The notes under the pieces are model-generated. The model saw nothing but the letters and a program-made list of their open reading frames with translations, was not told where the DNA came from and did not search any database. Made by a program: the position numbers and the translations under genes. From Clostridiales bacterium (lineage in GTDB: Bacteria > Bacillota > Clostridia > Oscillospirales > CAG-272), in the NCBI GenBank assembly GCA_021202555.1, contig JAJQCT010000029.1, positions 1 to 64,000 on the forward strand: a stretch of 64,000 nucleotides of DNA, written 5' to 3'. This document shows positions 1 to 9,014 of this stretch, piece by piece (position 1 is the stretch's first letter; each line of letters starts with the position of its first letter).

Positions 1-568
1 TTACGAAATTCTCGCCGCGGCGCTCGGACTCGTGGTTGAACAGGATGCCGTTAACAGCGAACATACCGTAAGCCTCGCGGTATTCCTTCGTAATCCAGAA
101 CCCGTACTGCTTCGCTACAGCGTAAGGGCTGTAGGGGTGGAAGGGTGTAGTTTCCTTCTGCGGGATCTCCTCAACCTTGCCGTAAAGCTCAGACGTGGAT
201 GCCTGATACACCTTTGTTTTGTTCGTGAACTTCAGGATGCGTACCGCTTCCAGAATACGCAAAACGCCGAGAGCGTCCACGTCACCGGAATATTCCGGCA
301 CGTCAAAGGAAACCTGCACATGACTCTGCGCCGCAAGGTTGTAGATTTCGTCCGGCTGAACAATAGAGATGATGCGAATCAGGGATGACGAATCGGAAAG
401 GTCGCCGTCATGCAAGGTGATTTTGCCCATCAGATGGTCGATGCGACCTGTGTTCGAGATGGATGCACGGCGGGTGATTCCATGTACCTCATATCCCTTT
501 TCGAGCAGGAATTCTGCCAGATACGACCCATCCTGCCCTGTGATGCCTGTGATTAATGCTGTTTTCAT
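1..568 (-). CDS. gmd: GDP-mannose 4,6-dehydratase, N-terminal part (runs off window)
   Basis: Converts GDP-mannose to GDP-4-keto-6-deoxymannose, the first step toward GDP-fucose and related deoxysugars for surface glycans. The ORF track omits it because it has no stop inside the window. Translating the minus strand from 568 gives [20 protein letters not shown], the Rossmann nucleotide-binding motif of extended short-chain dehydrogenases. It is followed by the family signature near residues 150-165 ([19 protein letters not shown]) with the catalytic YxxxK pair. About 189 of a usual 340-370 codons are present. An AGAGGGG ribosome site lies just before the ATG. The gene faces left, downstream of and in the same direction as the recombinase operon, but separated from it by a terminator. 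Confidence 0.95.
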   Translation of the reverse strand, partial: MKTALITGITGQDGSYLAEFLLEKGYEVHGITRRASISNTGRIDHLMGKITLHDGDLSDSSSLIRIISIVQPDEIYNLAAQSHVQVSFDVPEYSGDVDALGVLRILEAVRILKFTNKTKVYQASTSELYGKVEEIPQKETTPFHPYSPYAVAKQYGFWITKEYREAYGMFAVNGILFNHESERRGENFV

Positions 569-692
569 GTTTCCCCTCTTTGTCTTTATGTCTCAAATTC
601 AGTTGAATAAAAAACTACATCACGCAAATTCGCGAAAGCTCTGCTTTCAAATTCCACCTCCCGAATGCGGGATAGAATCAAAAAATCGCAAT

Positions 693-717
693 AAAAAAGC
701 CCCTCGCTGGGAGGGGC
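693..717 (-). terminator. Intrinsic terminator of the recombinase operon
   Basis: A 7-bp perfect stem (GCCCCTC/GAGGGGC) with a 5-nt loop is followed on the minus strand by a six-T run. It lies about 55 bp past the last recombinase stop codon and insulates gmd. Confidence 0.85.
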
Positions 718-773
718 GCACTGTCATCTTCATCGCAAAAAGCTTGCCGGCGGTGCAAAATTCACATATTCAG

Positions 774-2477
774 TTACAAAAAATTTTGCCCACCGCCTCT
801 GGCTGCCCCCCCCCTGCCACAGGAGACCGCGGGGCGGCAAAAAAAACCCCCATTTATTTTAAATCCCCAAAACCCCCCTATCCTATATACCCCCCCCCCC
901 GCAAATGCGTTTATAATCACATCATGCCACTGCCATGTAATTTCGATGTGACGTTTATCGTATACGGTCACCCGCTCAATGAAGCTCTCGGCGATGCGCC
1001 TCGTCAATCCCTTCTCATTTTCAAAAAGATTCACTCGTTTTGAAATCTCCATCGATTCAGATATAATGCCTGCGCTGCGAAGCTTTCCCAAGCACGCGGT
1101 GATTTCGTCTGACCTCGTTCTTATTTCACTTTGTTTTGCTGTCAGAGCCTCTTTCTGATTCAAAAATTCCTCCTTTCCGATTCGCCCCTCACTGTAAGCC
1201 CTGCAAAGCGCGCTCTTCCGTTTGCCGATTTCCTTCATTTCAATATCAGCCATATCCGCCCTCTCCCGCAGCAGCCGCAAATTGTCCCATCGCGTCTGCT
1301 CCGCATTTTCTGCGTCTCCCGAAATTATACGCACGAGCGAAACCCACATTCTTATTGCGAAAAAAATCGTCTCGCTCAATTCTTTTTCGTCAGTATATTT
1401 TCTCATACAGCCCGCGTCAATACCCGTCGCAGCACGATGCTCGCAGCGAAATCTGCCCCTGCCGTTATTTTTTGAATACCACATTGCATAGCCGCAGAAG
1501 CCGCAGAACAATAATCCCTTCAGCGGATAGTCGTTCGACCCGACGGGCACACGTCTTACAGTATTCATGCATTCCTGCGCCGCACGGAACACCTCCATAC
1601 TCACGATTGGGGGATGATGATTCAAAATGCGCAGCGGCGCGCCGGACGCTTCTGTTTTACGAAATCCGGGGACAATATTCGTCCTTTCCTGACCGATATA
1701 TGTTCCCGCGTAAGTCTCGTTTGATATAACATCCCTTACCTTTGCGCTGTCCCATCCCGCGTATTCTCCGATTTCCCCGAAGCTTTTCTCCTTGCCGTAA
1801 ACATGGTGTGAGCGGTTGTACGCCTCCCGCGTCAGTACGCCCTCCGCGTTAAGTCTCCTCGCTATCGCGCCCGGATTCATACCCCCGCACGCCAGCTCAA
1901 AAATATACCTTACAATCGCCGCCGCCTCCGTATCGATTATGACGGAGGAGGGATTTTCGGGGCAGCGAAGATACCCGAACGGTCTTGCCGCCGCCACATA
2001 TTCTCCGCTCTGCCGTTTCATATGAACGGTGGATTTGATTTTTCGCGAAAGATCGCGGCTGTAGAAGGTGTTCACGATATTCTTCACCGCAACCTCCATC
2101 CGGCGGTCACTTTTGTCTTGGCTGTCGTATGAATCGGCAACAGAAAGAAATCGCACGCCGAGAAGCGGGAACAAAAGCTCCAGATAATCCGCCGCCTCCA
2201 TATAATTTCTGCCAAATCGCGAAAAATCCTTGACAATAACGGTATTTACTTTGCGCCGCACAATAAGCTCCAGCATTCGCTGAAAAGCGGGTCTGCCAAA
2301 CGTCATACCGCTGTAGCCGTCGTCGATAAATTCCTCCGATTCCTCGTTTTTTAAATCAGAATGCTCCGATATGTAATCGTAAAGAAGCTTCCTCTGATTC
2401 TCCACACTGTAGCTCTGTGACTTATACTCTCCTATGTCCTCGTCAGACTGCGAAAGCCTTATATAAAGCGCTATCAT
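774..2477 (-). CDS. Large serine recombinase (third in operon), G-tract at 3' end
   Basis: Site-specific serine recombinase of the transposon/phage integrase type. The resolvase domain occupies about residues 1-150, with catalytic Ser in YIRLS and the arginine motif KDFSRFGRN. A Recombinase domain follows, then a zinc ribbon (CGFCG...C...C, about residues 305-345) and a coiled-coil arm (about 390-450). It starts at an ATG overlapping the upstream stop by 4 bp, so it is translationally coupled. After the usual family end (near HIEITWQWHD) the frame crosses an 11-G tract and continues into about 45 glycine-rich residues that resemble nothing in the two neighbouring recombinases. With 10 or 12 Gs the protein would stop within eight codons. 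The listed end is therefore the literal reading. The biologically used end may lie near 885. Confidence 0.88.
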   Translation of the reverse strand: MIALYIRLSQSDEDIGEYKSQSYSVENQRKLLYDYISEHSDLKNEESEEFIDDGYSGMTFGRPAFQRMLELIVRRKVNTVIVKDFSRFGRNYMEAADYLELLFPLLGVRFLSVADSYDSQDKSDRRMEVAVKNIVNTFYSRDLSRKIKSTVHMKRQSGEYVAAARPFGYLRCPENPSSVIIDTEAAAIVRYIFELACGGMNPGAIARRLNAEGVLTREAYNRSHHVYGKEKSFGEIGEYAGWDSAKVRDVISNETYAGTYIGQERTNIVPGFRKTEASGAPLRILNHHPPIVSMEVFRAAQECMNTVRRVPVGSNDYPLKGLLFCGFCGYAMWYSKNNGRGRFRCEHRAATGIDAGCMRKYTDEKELSETIFFAIRMWVSLVRIISGDAENAEQTRWDNLRLLRERADMADIEMKEIGKRKSALCRAYSEGRIGKEEFLNQKEALTAKQSEIRTRSDEITACLGKLRSAGIISESMEISKRVNLFENEKGLTRRIAESFIERVTVYDKRHIEITWQWHDVIINAFAGGGVYRIGGFWGFKINGGFFCRPAVSCGRGGAARGGGQNFL

Positions 2478-4213
2478 TGATTTTCCTTCGCCTCCGTCAC
2501 ATACTCACGTATCAGCCGCTCCGCGTAATCCTCAAGCCCGAATGTAACCGACAGGTATCCGCTCACGCCATATTCCACGCGCTCCACCATCGCCTCCGCA
2601 AGCCCCCTCGTCAGTCCCGCGCAAAGCAGCCTCTCCGCTACATTTTCCTCATCTGACTCAATTATTTCAACCGATGAATACGGCGCGAGCATTACTGTCC
2701 CGCCTTCCTGCGGCGAGCCTCCCGCACCGTCAAAAAGCGTCAATTTAAGCGCGTCGCATGGGTCGGCGACAGTATCTTCCTCAATTTCGGCAAGCCTCTC
2801 CCTGACCTCGCGCAGTCTTTCAAGGTATGCTTCCCTCGCCTCCGCATAATCGTCCCCGACTGATTTTTTATCCGCGAAATCCTCGTAAAGCCGGTGCAGC
2901 CCGTTTTTTATGTTCGTCTCCTCCGCCAGCAGCAATTCCGTTTCCGCACGCCTATGCTTAATTGCCTCACACGCAGCAGATTTTATCACGCCGTCATCAG
3001 CCTCAACTAAAATTCGGCATCTTATAAGGTCGAGCAAAATTTTTCTGACCGTGCGGTCGGAAACGCTGCGAGCCTTAGCGCAGCAGGAGGGCGCATCCGC
3101 GTCGCCGCGCCTGTAATTATAGTAATTTCCGCAAATATAAGACCGACGCCGAACATCCCCGCGTCTTGACACACGCGAATAAAGCATCGCGTGTCCGCAT
3201 TCCGCACAAAAAATCAGCCCGTTCAGTACGTCGGGATTTTTCTCCCTTATCTCCGCCTTGCCGTCAACGGCTTCTTTTCTCCTGCGGGAGTTATAATCGC
3301 GTATCTCACGCACAGCCTCGAAGGTCTCTTTGTCCGTCAGCGCGTCGTGAGTGTCGGGAAAGGTCATAATCTCCCCTTTTCCGTAGACGTTATATACGGT
3401 TTCCCCTATGTACGTGCGGTTTTTCAGCAGATTTCCCACCGTGTAATTGCTCCATTTTCCCGTTGTCTTTCTTTCACGCTTATATCCGAGCTGCCTTTTT
3501 CTTTCAAGGGGCGTCGGCGCGCCGAGAGCTTCCAGCCTGCGCACAGTCTCCGTCACGCCAACTCCCGCTGCCGTCCATTTGAACATCAATCGCACAAAAT
3601 CCGCGGTCTCGGGATCGGGAATCAGCCTGTAACTGCAATCCGGCATTTTAAGATACCCGTATGGCGCAAGATTGATACCCGCCACTCCCCTCATATGATT
3701 CAATCTTATCGTGTTTGTTATCTTCTGACGAATGTCTATAATGTACATTTCGTTTACCATGTTTTTTATCGGTACCATGATGCTGTTCATCCCGTCGTCG
3801 TCAATGCTGTCATATCCGTCGTTGACGGAAATAAAGCGAATGCCCTTTTTCGGGAAGAGCTTTTCAATGTAATATCCCGCGTCAACATGATTTCTCCCGA
3901 ACCGCGAAAGATCCTTGACGGCGATACAGTTGATTTTGCCCGCATCCACATCGTCCATCAGCCGTTTGAATTCGGGACGGTCAAAGCTCATCCCCGACCG
4001 CCCGTTATCCACGTAGCATCCGACAAACCGAAGCTCCGGTCGTCGCTCTATATATTCCTTCACATACCGCACCTGATTTTGAAGCGAGCGCGAATCGTCA
4101 AGACCGCTGTTTTCATGTGAAAGCCGCGCATAGACGGCTGTATTCCACACTTTTTTTCTCGTCCGTTCAATATACCGCTCTGTTGATTTCGGTATTCTGT
4201 CACGTCTCCCCAT
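2474..4213 (-). CDS. Large serine recombinase (second in operon)
   Basis: Second full-length large serine recombinase, 579 aa. The catalytic Ser sits in VYARLS (about residue 30) and KDLSRFGRN supplies the active-site arginines. The Recombinase domain is followed by a zinc ribbon (CAECGHAML...C...C, about 335-375) and a coiled-coil region (about 410-470). It begins directly after the stop of the resolvase-like gene, with a GAGAGGGGATAA ribosome site, and overlaps the next recombinase by 4 bp. The sequence is clearly diverged from its two neighbours, so these are old paralogues rather than a recent tandem duplication. Such enzymes cut and rejoin DNA at short att-type sites; the substrate here is not visible. 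Confidence 0.93.
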   Translation of the reverse strand: MGRRDRIPKSTERYIERTRKKVWNTAVYARLSHENSGLDDSRSLQNQVRYVKEYIERRPELRFVGCYVDNGRSGMSFDRPEFKRLMDDVDAGKINCIAVKDLSRFGRNHVDAGYYIEKLFPKKGIRFISVNDGYDSIDDDGMNSIMVPIKNMVNEMYIIDIRQKITNTIRLNHMRGVAGINLAPYGYLKMPDCSYRLIPDPETADFVRLMFKWTAAGVGVTETVRRLEALGAPTPLERKRQLGYKRERKTTGKWSNYTVGNLLKNRTYIGETVYNVYGKGEIMTFPDTHDALTDKETFEAVREIRDYNSRRRKEAVDGKAEIREKNPDVLNGLIFCAECGHAMLYSRVSRRGDVRRRSYICGNYYNYRRGDADAPSCCAKARSVSDRTVRKILLDLIRCRILVEADDGVIKSAACEAIKHRRAETELLLAEETNIKNGLHRLYEDFADKKSVGDDYAEAREAYLERLREVRERLAEIEEDTVADPCDALKLTLFDGAGGSPQEGGTVMLAPYSSVEIIESDEENVAERLLCAGLTRGLAEAMVERVEYGVSGYLSVTFGLEDYAERLIREYVTEAKENQ

Positions 4214-4780
4214 TTATCCCCTCTCCTCTCCGTTTTGCGGCGTCAGAGCGCACATATCGCTCGATTTTTCGTTCTCCTGACCATTATACGCACGGCGCAT
4301 CAGAAAGCTGCGATATTCAGAGCGCCTTTGCTTAAAATATCTCCCCTCCGCCGCACTCGCCGCATCCGCATAACTGACATTTCCCGTATCAAAGCCTGTC
4401 TGCACATCCGCAAACCGAATCCCGCAGGGAATAAAAAACTCATTGACCGCGCTTTGCAGCGCATAGACCGTGGGCGCCACAGTGCCTGCGGCATAGATAA
4501 CGACAGCCTCAATCGCACCCGTCTCCGCGTCGTCAAGCAGTCGTTTCCACGCCTCATTATTCTCGGCAATCCACGCATTTCTCTCCCTGATGTCGGGAAC
4601 CCTTCTCACCGCCGCCCGCGTATCGCGGTAAATTCGGGTCAGGCGCAGCGTTTCGTCCGCCCTCACGTAATCTCTGCAAGCCGCCTCCGCATAGTTTATA
4701 TCCACAAAATCTCCCCATACGCTCGGTGCAATATAAAGCGCTGTCCTTTTCTTCTCATCAGCCCTCGTCATGCCCGTCAT
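4214..4780 (-). CDS. Resolvase-like protein lacking catalytic arginines
   Basis: 188 aa, between two active-looking recombinases and overlapping the upstream one by 23 bp. The N-terminus (ALYIAPSVW) aligns by eye with ALYIRLS of the neighbours and keeps the serine, but the preceding Arg is Ala. The region corresponding to VIVKDLSRFGRN reads VVIYAAGTVAPT, so both active-site arginines are gone. The next stretch (IPCGIRFADVQTGFDT) still matches the fold (MGVRMIAVNDCYDS). No Recombinase domain, zinc ribbon or coiled coil follows. I infer a catalytically dead resolvase domain kept as an accessory or regulatory subunit. Against simple decay: the frame is intact, codon use matches its neighbours and the operon junctions are tight. 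No named family is recognised. The start could also be the ATG at 4771. Confidence 0.72.
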   Translation of the reverse strand: MTGMTRADEKKRTALYIAPSVWGDFVDINYAEAACRDYVRADETLRLTRIYRDTRAAVRRVPDIRERNAWIAENNEAWKRLLDDAETGAIEAVVIYAAGTVAPTVYALQSAVNEFFIPCGIRFADVQTGFDTGNVSYADAASAAEGRYFKQRRSEYRSFLMRRAYNGQENEKSSDMCALTPQNGEERG

Positions 4781-6413
4781 CTTCCCCTCCGTTCATAATC
4801 GTATCATAAATCGCGTCAGTGTCCCTGAACGCTATTTCCGCGCGTCCGTCACCATATATGAAAATCTTATCAAAAAGCTCCGCTATTATGGGACGGTCGA
4901 GCGAAATTATGCTTCCGTTTTCACGAAAACTCCGAATCCACTCAGCCTCACGATAAGCGTCAAGCTCTCGCCTGCGATCCTCGGTCACACGCTCAAAAGC
5001 CGCCGCGGCGCTTTCGATTTTTCGACCGTACATCGCTGAATATTCGGAATATTCCTCCTCCGTCAGAATACCTGAAGCACTGCTCTCGTAAAGTCCGGAT
5101 TTAAGCTTTGTGTATCGCTCGATTTCCTCACGTATCCGCAAAAGCTGCTCATCCAGACGGACAACCCGCATTCCGCGTTCGGGAAGGCGACCGGCTTCGT
5201 CGAGCAGCCGCTCCTTTTTCACAAAAAGAGCAATTTGCGCGCAAACAGCGTCCAAAACGGATTTGTATGCCCTCTCCTCCGCGATGCGTCCGCCACGCCT
5301 CTCCGTGCCCCTGCAGTCGGGACAGCAGTAATATTTGTACCTTTTATCCTTGTAGCGGGATGCCCGGATTACAAGCTGCCTGCCGCATTCGCCGCAAAAA
5401 AGAAAGCCGGAGAAGAGTTCAGCGCGTTCCCTGCCTTCGGCTAACCTTGTATCTCTTTTCATAAGTTCCCGCACCGTGAAAAATACCTCAGCGTCAACTA
5501 TTGCCTCGTGCGTTCCCTCCGTCCTCGTCCATTCGTCGGGCGGCAGATACACATTTTCACGTGACCTGTAATCGATCTTTTTCCATTTTCCCTGAACGAG
5601 CGTGCCGATATAGCACTCATTATGAAGGATTCGATAGACGATTCCCTTTGACCACATTGCTTTGTCCCCGCGCTTGAAATAGCCCGAAATCTTCTCCCCG
5701 TTTGAAGTCCTCTGCTCGTATGGCGACAGCACTCCCTGACTGTTCAGCTTATCGGCAATTGATTTATAGCTGTATCCTTCAAGCTTCCAGAGAAATATCT
5801 GCCTTACGTGCGGAGCCGTAGTTTCATCCGGAACGAGCCTTCCCCTGTCGCGCTTGTCCCTGCAATATCCGTAGGGCGTGAAATTCGCCACGCACTCGCC
5901 GCGCCTGCGCTTCGCTTCAAGTTGTGTCTTGATTTTCACGGAAATATCCCGACAGTAGATGTCGTTTATGAGGTTTTTCATAGGCAAAATGAGTGCGTCC
6001 GATTCCGAGCGTCTGCAAAGACTGTCGTAGCAGTCGTTCACGGCTATCATCCTCACGCCCATAAGCGGAAAAATGCGCTCAAGATACCGTCCGACCTCAA
6101 TGTAGTTTCTACCGAAGCGCGAAAGATCCTTTACGATAACGCAGTTCACCGCGCCGCATTCAATGTCATCGTACATTTGCCTGAATGCGGGTCTGTCAAA
6201 ATTCGAGCCGCTCCAGCCGTCGTCTACATACTCCTCCACCACACAAAATTCGCTCTTCCCGCTGACAAAATCCTCGATAAGCCTGCGCTGATTCACAATC
6301 GAGTCGCTCTCCTGCTTGTCCCCGTCATCCTTTGAAAGGCGCAGATAGACTGCCGTGCGGTAAACGGTGACTCCCCGACGCGCGGCGCCTTCAAAATCAT
6401 TTTTTGCTGCCAT
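4758..6413 (-). CDS. Large serine recombinase (first in operon)
   Basis: 551 aa. Resolvase domain with catalytic Ser in VYLRLS (about residue 25) and KDLSRFGRN (about 105), then a Recombinase domain, a zinc ribbon (CGECGRQL...CCPDC, about 345-370), a coiled coil (about 420-480) and a C-terminal domain. The ATG is preceded by AAGGAGAGAG. It is the first of three complete recombinases in one operon and sits directly downstream of the DUF6870 gene (30-bp gap). Family knowledge: enzymes of this type (TnpX, CcrA/B, phage integrases) excise and insert mobile elements. Two or three different ones can act together, as with CcrAB. No att site was recognised here. Confidence 0.93.
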   Translation of the reverse strand: MAAKNDFEGAARRGVTVYRTAVYLRLSKDDGDKQESDSIVNQRRLIEDFVSGKSEFCVVEEYVDDGWSGSNFDRPAFRQMYDDIECGAVNCVIVKDLSRFGRNYIEVGRYLERIFPLMGVRMIAVNDCYDSLCRRSESDALILPMKNLINDIYCRDISVKIKTQLEAKRRRGECVANFTPYGYCRDKRDRGRLVPDETTAPHVRQIFLWKLEGYSYKSIADKLNSQGVLSPYEQRTSNGEKISGYFKRGDKAMWSKGIVYRILHNECYIGTLVQGKWKKIDYRSRENVYLPPDEWTRTEGTHEAIVDAEVFFTVRELMKRDTRLAEGRERAELFSGFLFCGECGRQLVIRASRYKDKRYKYYCCPDCRGTERRGGRIAEERAYKSVLDAVCAQIALFVKKERLLDEAGRLPERGMRVVRLDEQLLRIREEIERYTKLKSGLYESSASGILTEEEYSEYSAMYGRKIESAAAAFERVTEDRRRELDAYREAEWIRSFRENGSIISLDRPIIAELFDKIFIYGDGRAEIAFRDTDAIYDTIMNGGEDDGHDEG

Positions 6414-6443
6414 AAATTTACTCTCTCCTTTCCAAACATCAGC

Positions 6444-6734
6444 TCATCCGCACACGGTGCGAATGTAATGACAGAGTGAATCCTCCATGCTGCGCCTCCC
6501 CGCGAAGCTCACCTTAACGACTATACCGCCATCCAGATAACAGTACGGGTTTTTAATCTGGCGGATAAAGTCAAGAACCCGCTCCAAGGGCGGCAAAGAC
6601 GTGTCGATTTTGACCTCGGCAATATCAACAAGCGTCGATACGTCAACCGTCCGCACATCCACCCTCTTCATTTCCTCCAGCCGTGCCAGAAGCTCGGCTG
6701 CCTCTTCCTTTGTCAGTCTCCTGTTCTCGCTCAT
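6444..6734 (-). CDS. DUF6870-like small protein
   Basis: 96 aa, first gene of the recombinase operon, with a GGAGGAGAT ribosome site. The core VDVRTVDVSTLVDIAEVKID followed by ERVLDFIRQIKNPYCY and a C-terminal segment with DSLCHYIRTV matches my memory of the DUF6870 family, which in Clostridia commonly accompanies mobile-element genes. Function unknown. No catalytic motif, membrane segment or zinc site is visible. Its conserved position ahead of the recombinases suggests a partner or regulator, which is inference only. Confidence 0.75.
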   Translation of the reverse strand: MSENRRLTKEEAAELLARLEEMKRVDVRTVDVSTLVDIAEVKIDTSLPPLERVLDFIRQIKNPYCYLDGGIVVKVSFAGRRSMEDSLCHYIRTVCG

Positions 6735-7124
6735 GCGATCTCCTCCATTTGAAAAATTTAGGAGGGGCTTTCGTCCCTCCGGAATAACATTTTAATTCGG
6801 TTATAAAATATGCACATTATGTACGTTCCTCTCGGTTTCGTCAAGGCTACCCCGACCTATTTAACAAATTTTCCTTTTGGGAACAGTGTATTCAGTATAT
6901 ATTATTGCCCGAAGCTTGTCAAGCGCCATTTAATAAATTGTGTTACTTTACCAATAAACAGCTACTCAAAGTCATATTTTTGGCGAAAGCTGCATGGAAA
7001 TCAGTCGAGGCGACCACTTTTTTCCGAAAATAACGTAATGTTCACAAATTTGCTATTGACAAATCGTCGATTTTGTGGTATAATAGCACGATACGAACGG
7101 ATGTTCATGAGGGGAGGCGGTTCA
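6735..7124. other. Divergent intergenic region between recombinase operon and TerB operon
   Basis: 390 bp without a gene. It holds a small hairpin (GGAGGG/CCCTCC at 6761-6780) just upstream of the recombinase-operon ribosome site and, on the plus strand, the consensus promoter of the TerB operon at 7056-7084. The ORF track extends the TerB frame back to 6810, but that stretch lies upstream of the promoter and looks non-coding. No convincing minus-strand promoter was seen. The hairpin overlaps the likely leader of the recombinase mRNA. Confidence 0.6.
7056..7084 (+). promoter_or_regulatory. Consensus sigma-A promoter of the TerB/BrxD/helicase operon
   Basis: TTGACA (7056-7061), 17-bp spacer with TG extension, TATAAT (7079-7084). 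Both boxes match consensus exactly. The start codon follows about 40 bp downstream. Confidence 0.88.
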
Positions 7125-9014
7125 ATGTCAAAAATCGAAAACAGTGAGGACGATTTTTGGAATCTGTCCCCGTTTTTGCCCAAAAGAGACGCGGACGACC
7201 GCGCGGTGCGCTCAAAATCTGATGCTGTCGCGCGTGACACCTCGGCGGTTGACATTGAAATTCCCGTTGACGTAAAAACAGATGTTAATATTACCGGCGA
7301 CGGCGGCGCAAAGCCATCAATAAGCAGGCTCGCGCTGCGCTTCCGAGAGGTCGAGGTCAAAGGTACCGCCGCAAGACAGAATACCGAGCCGAAAAAAAGC
7401 GCTTACAAAGACGAAGCTTTGCGTGAGGCGCGTCCAAAGCAGGTATCGATTCCGAAGCTGAATCCGAAGCCGCTTCCGACGACTGAGGGCAAAGCGAAAT
7501 CCGAGCGGGAAAGCGTCAGCCCGGGCTTCTTTTACGGACGGCGCGGCGAGACGGAGGCGCCCGAATACGAGTACGAACTGACAAACTGCCTTATCACAAA
7601 GGCTTCCGTATTCAAGATACGCTCAACGCACGATTTTTACTCGGGTTTTCGTTCGGACGCAAAGCGCTATTTCGGCGTTGTCGGAAAAAAGGCGGAATTT
7701 GCGCCGTATTTCTCGTATACGCCGCAGTACCGTCAGATGAGCACCGCTCAGCTTGCGTACTATTTCTGGTGGCGCGAAAACGTCCGCGCATCCATATATC
7801 CCGACACGGACTACACCTATATTCTCCTTTACATTTTCGAGATAATCAATCTTCCCGACCTTATTCCTCCGAGCAAGGGGCTTGACGCTTTGTGCAGCAT
7901 TTGGCTCGCATACAGGGAAAAATACAACGCGATTGACAAAAACCTTGAGATTTGGGTCATGGACTATTGCCTTTTGTATAAGCTTCCCTGCCCGACCGAC
8001 AAGCTGAAGCCGATACTCGGTGAAATAGTCTCAAAAAAGAATATGCGGTACTTTTACGTGACATATAAGGACGGCAAAATCGACGCAAAAGCGCTCATTG
8101 AAATTTTCTCGGATTATATGTGGAAAGACAGTGTATTCGACAAAGAACCCGAGTCAGGCGAGAAAAGCCGCAGGGATCCCGATTTTTACAGCCGCCTTAT
8201 CATCGGAGCCCTTGAATATGTCATAAACGAAAAGCAGCTTCTGAGGATTGAAAAATCGGATTTCAAGCCTTCATGGGCGCTGCACTATCTTTACTGCGGA
8301 GCGCTCGTATCAGACAGCGTAAACCGCCATATAAGGCTTGAATACCTGAAGTTCAATCGCGAAAGCGAGCTTCGCACGCCGATTACGGCAGCTGTAAAAT
8401 ATTCAGAAAATAAGGTGCGCGCATATCTCGGAATCCGTTCAAGACTACAGGCAAAGGGGCTGCCTCCGAAAATCGCGGAGGCAATCGACGAGTATTTTGA
8501 AATAAAGCTGCCTATGCCTCAGGCAGTGAAGAAAAAGCCGCAGGACGACGAGGAGGAGGAATACGCCGCCGAATATGAGCCCGAATCTGACGTGCTTGAC
8601 ATCACCTCGGCAAGGGATATTGAGAATAAATCGTGGGAAATCACCGAAAAGCTCACGGAAAGCATGGCGGCGGAATCCGAGCCGGAGGCGACATCGGCAG
8701 ATGCGGAAAAAGCAGAGCACGAAACCGTGACATATGTCGAAATTTGTGCAAGCGACGACGAGAAGGGCGATGCGAGCGAAACGCTTCGCGGTGCGCTTGA
8801 CGATACCCTGCTGCGGTTTCTCGATACGGCGCTTTCGGGCGACGGTGCGGCTCAAAGTGAGCTTTGCCGAAAATCGGGAATATACGCCGACAGCGCCGCC
8901 GCAAAAATAAACGAAACCGCCGTCGATATAATCGGCGACATTGTGCTTACGCCGTCAGAAGACGGGAAATATTACGTAATAATTGAGGATTACAGAGAGG
9001 AGGCGTCAGTGTGA
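7125..9014 (+). CDS. TerB-N/TerB-C domain protein
   Basis: 629 aa. I chose the ATG at 7125 because it follows GGGGAGG with 7-nt spacing and lies downstream of a perfect promoter; the listed 6810 start does not. Residues 1-135 are polar and probably disordered. A TerB-N-like domain covers about 150-230: the FYSGFRSDAKRYFG start and the MSTAQLAYYFWWRENVR / TYILLYIFEIINL pattern. A helical middle follows, then an acidic linker (about 475-490). The end resembles TerB-C (LDDTLLRFLDTALSG ... INETAVDIIGDIVL ... YYVIIEDY). Such domains were described by Anantharaman, Iyer and Aravind in tellurite-resistance-linked systems with DNA-processing enzymes. The two following genes are an ATPase and a helicase, so I infer an adaptor or sensor subunit. 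No transmembrane segment. Confidence 0.82.
   Translation: MSKIENSEDDFWNLSPFLPKRDADDRAVRSKSDAVARDTSAVDIEIPVDVKTDVNITGDGGAKPSISRLALRFREVEVKGTAARQNTEPKKSAYKDEALREARPKQVSIPKLNPKPLPTTEGKAKSERESVSPGFFYGRRGETEAPEYEYELTNCLITKASVFKIRSTHDFYSGFRSDAKRYFGVVGKKAEFAPYFSYTPQYRQMSTAQLAYYFWWRENVRASIYPDTDYTYILLYIFEIINLPDLIPPSKGLDALCSIWLAYREKYNAIDKNLEIWVMDYCLLYKLPCPTDKLKPILGEIVSKKNMRYFYVTYKDGKIDAKALIEIFSDYMWKDSVFDKEPESGEKSRRDPDFYSRLIIGALEYVINEKQLLRIEKSDFKPSWALHYLYCGALVSDSVNRHIRLEYLKFNRESELRTPITAAVKYSENKVRAYLGIRSRLQAKGLPPKIAEAIDEYFEIKLPMPQAVKKKPQDDEEEEYAAEYEPESDVLDITSARDIENKSWEITEKLTESMAAESEPEATSADAEKAEHETVTYVEICASDDEKGDASETLRGALDDTLLRFLDTALSGDGAAQSELCRKSGIYADSAAAKINETAVDIIGDIVLTPSEDGKYYVIIEDYREEASV

Noticed and set aside
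369-1043. 224-aa plus-strand ORF
   Set aside because: It lies antisense to gmd and the recombinase end, has no ribosome site, and contains Pro/Lys-rich translations of the poly-C tracts. A shadow frame.
3191-4120. 309-aa plus-strand ORF
   Set aside because: Exact antisense of a recombinase with all its motifs on the minus strand. No start signal.
6810-7124. N-terminal extension of the TerB ORF in the track
   Set aside because: The consensus promoter (7056-7084) and GGGGAGG ribosome site (7111-7117) place the start at 7125.
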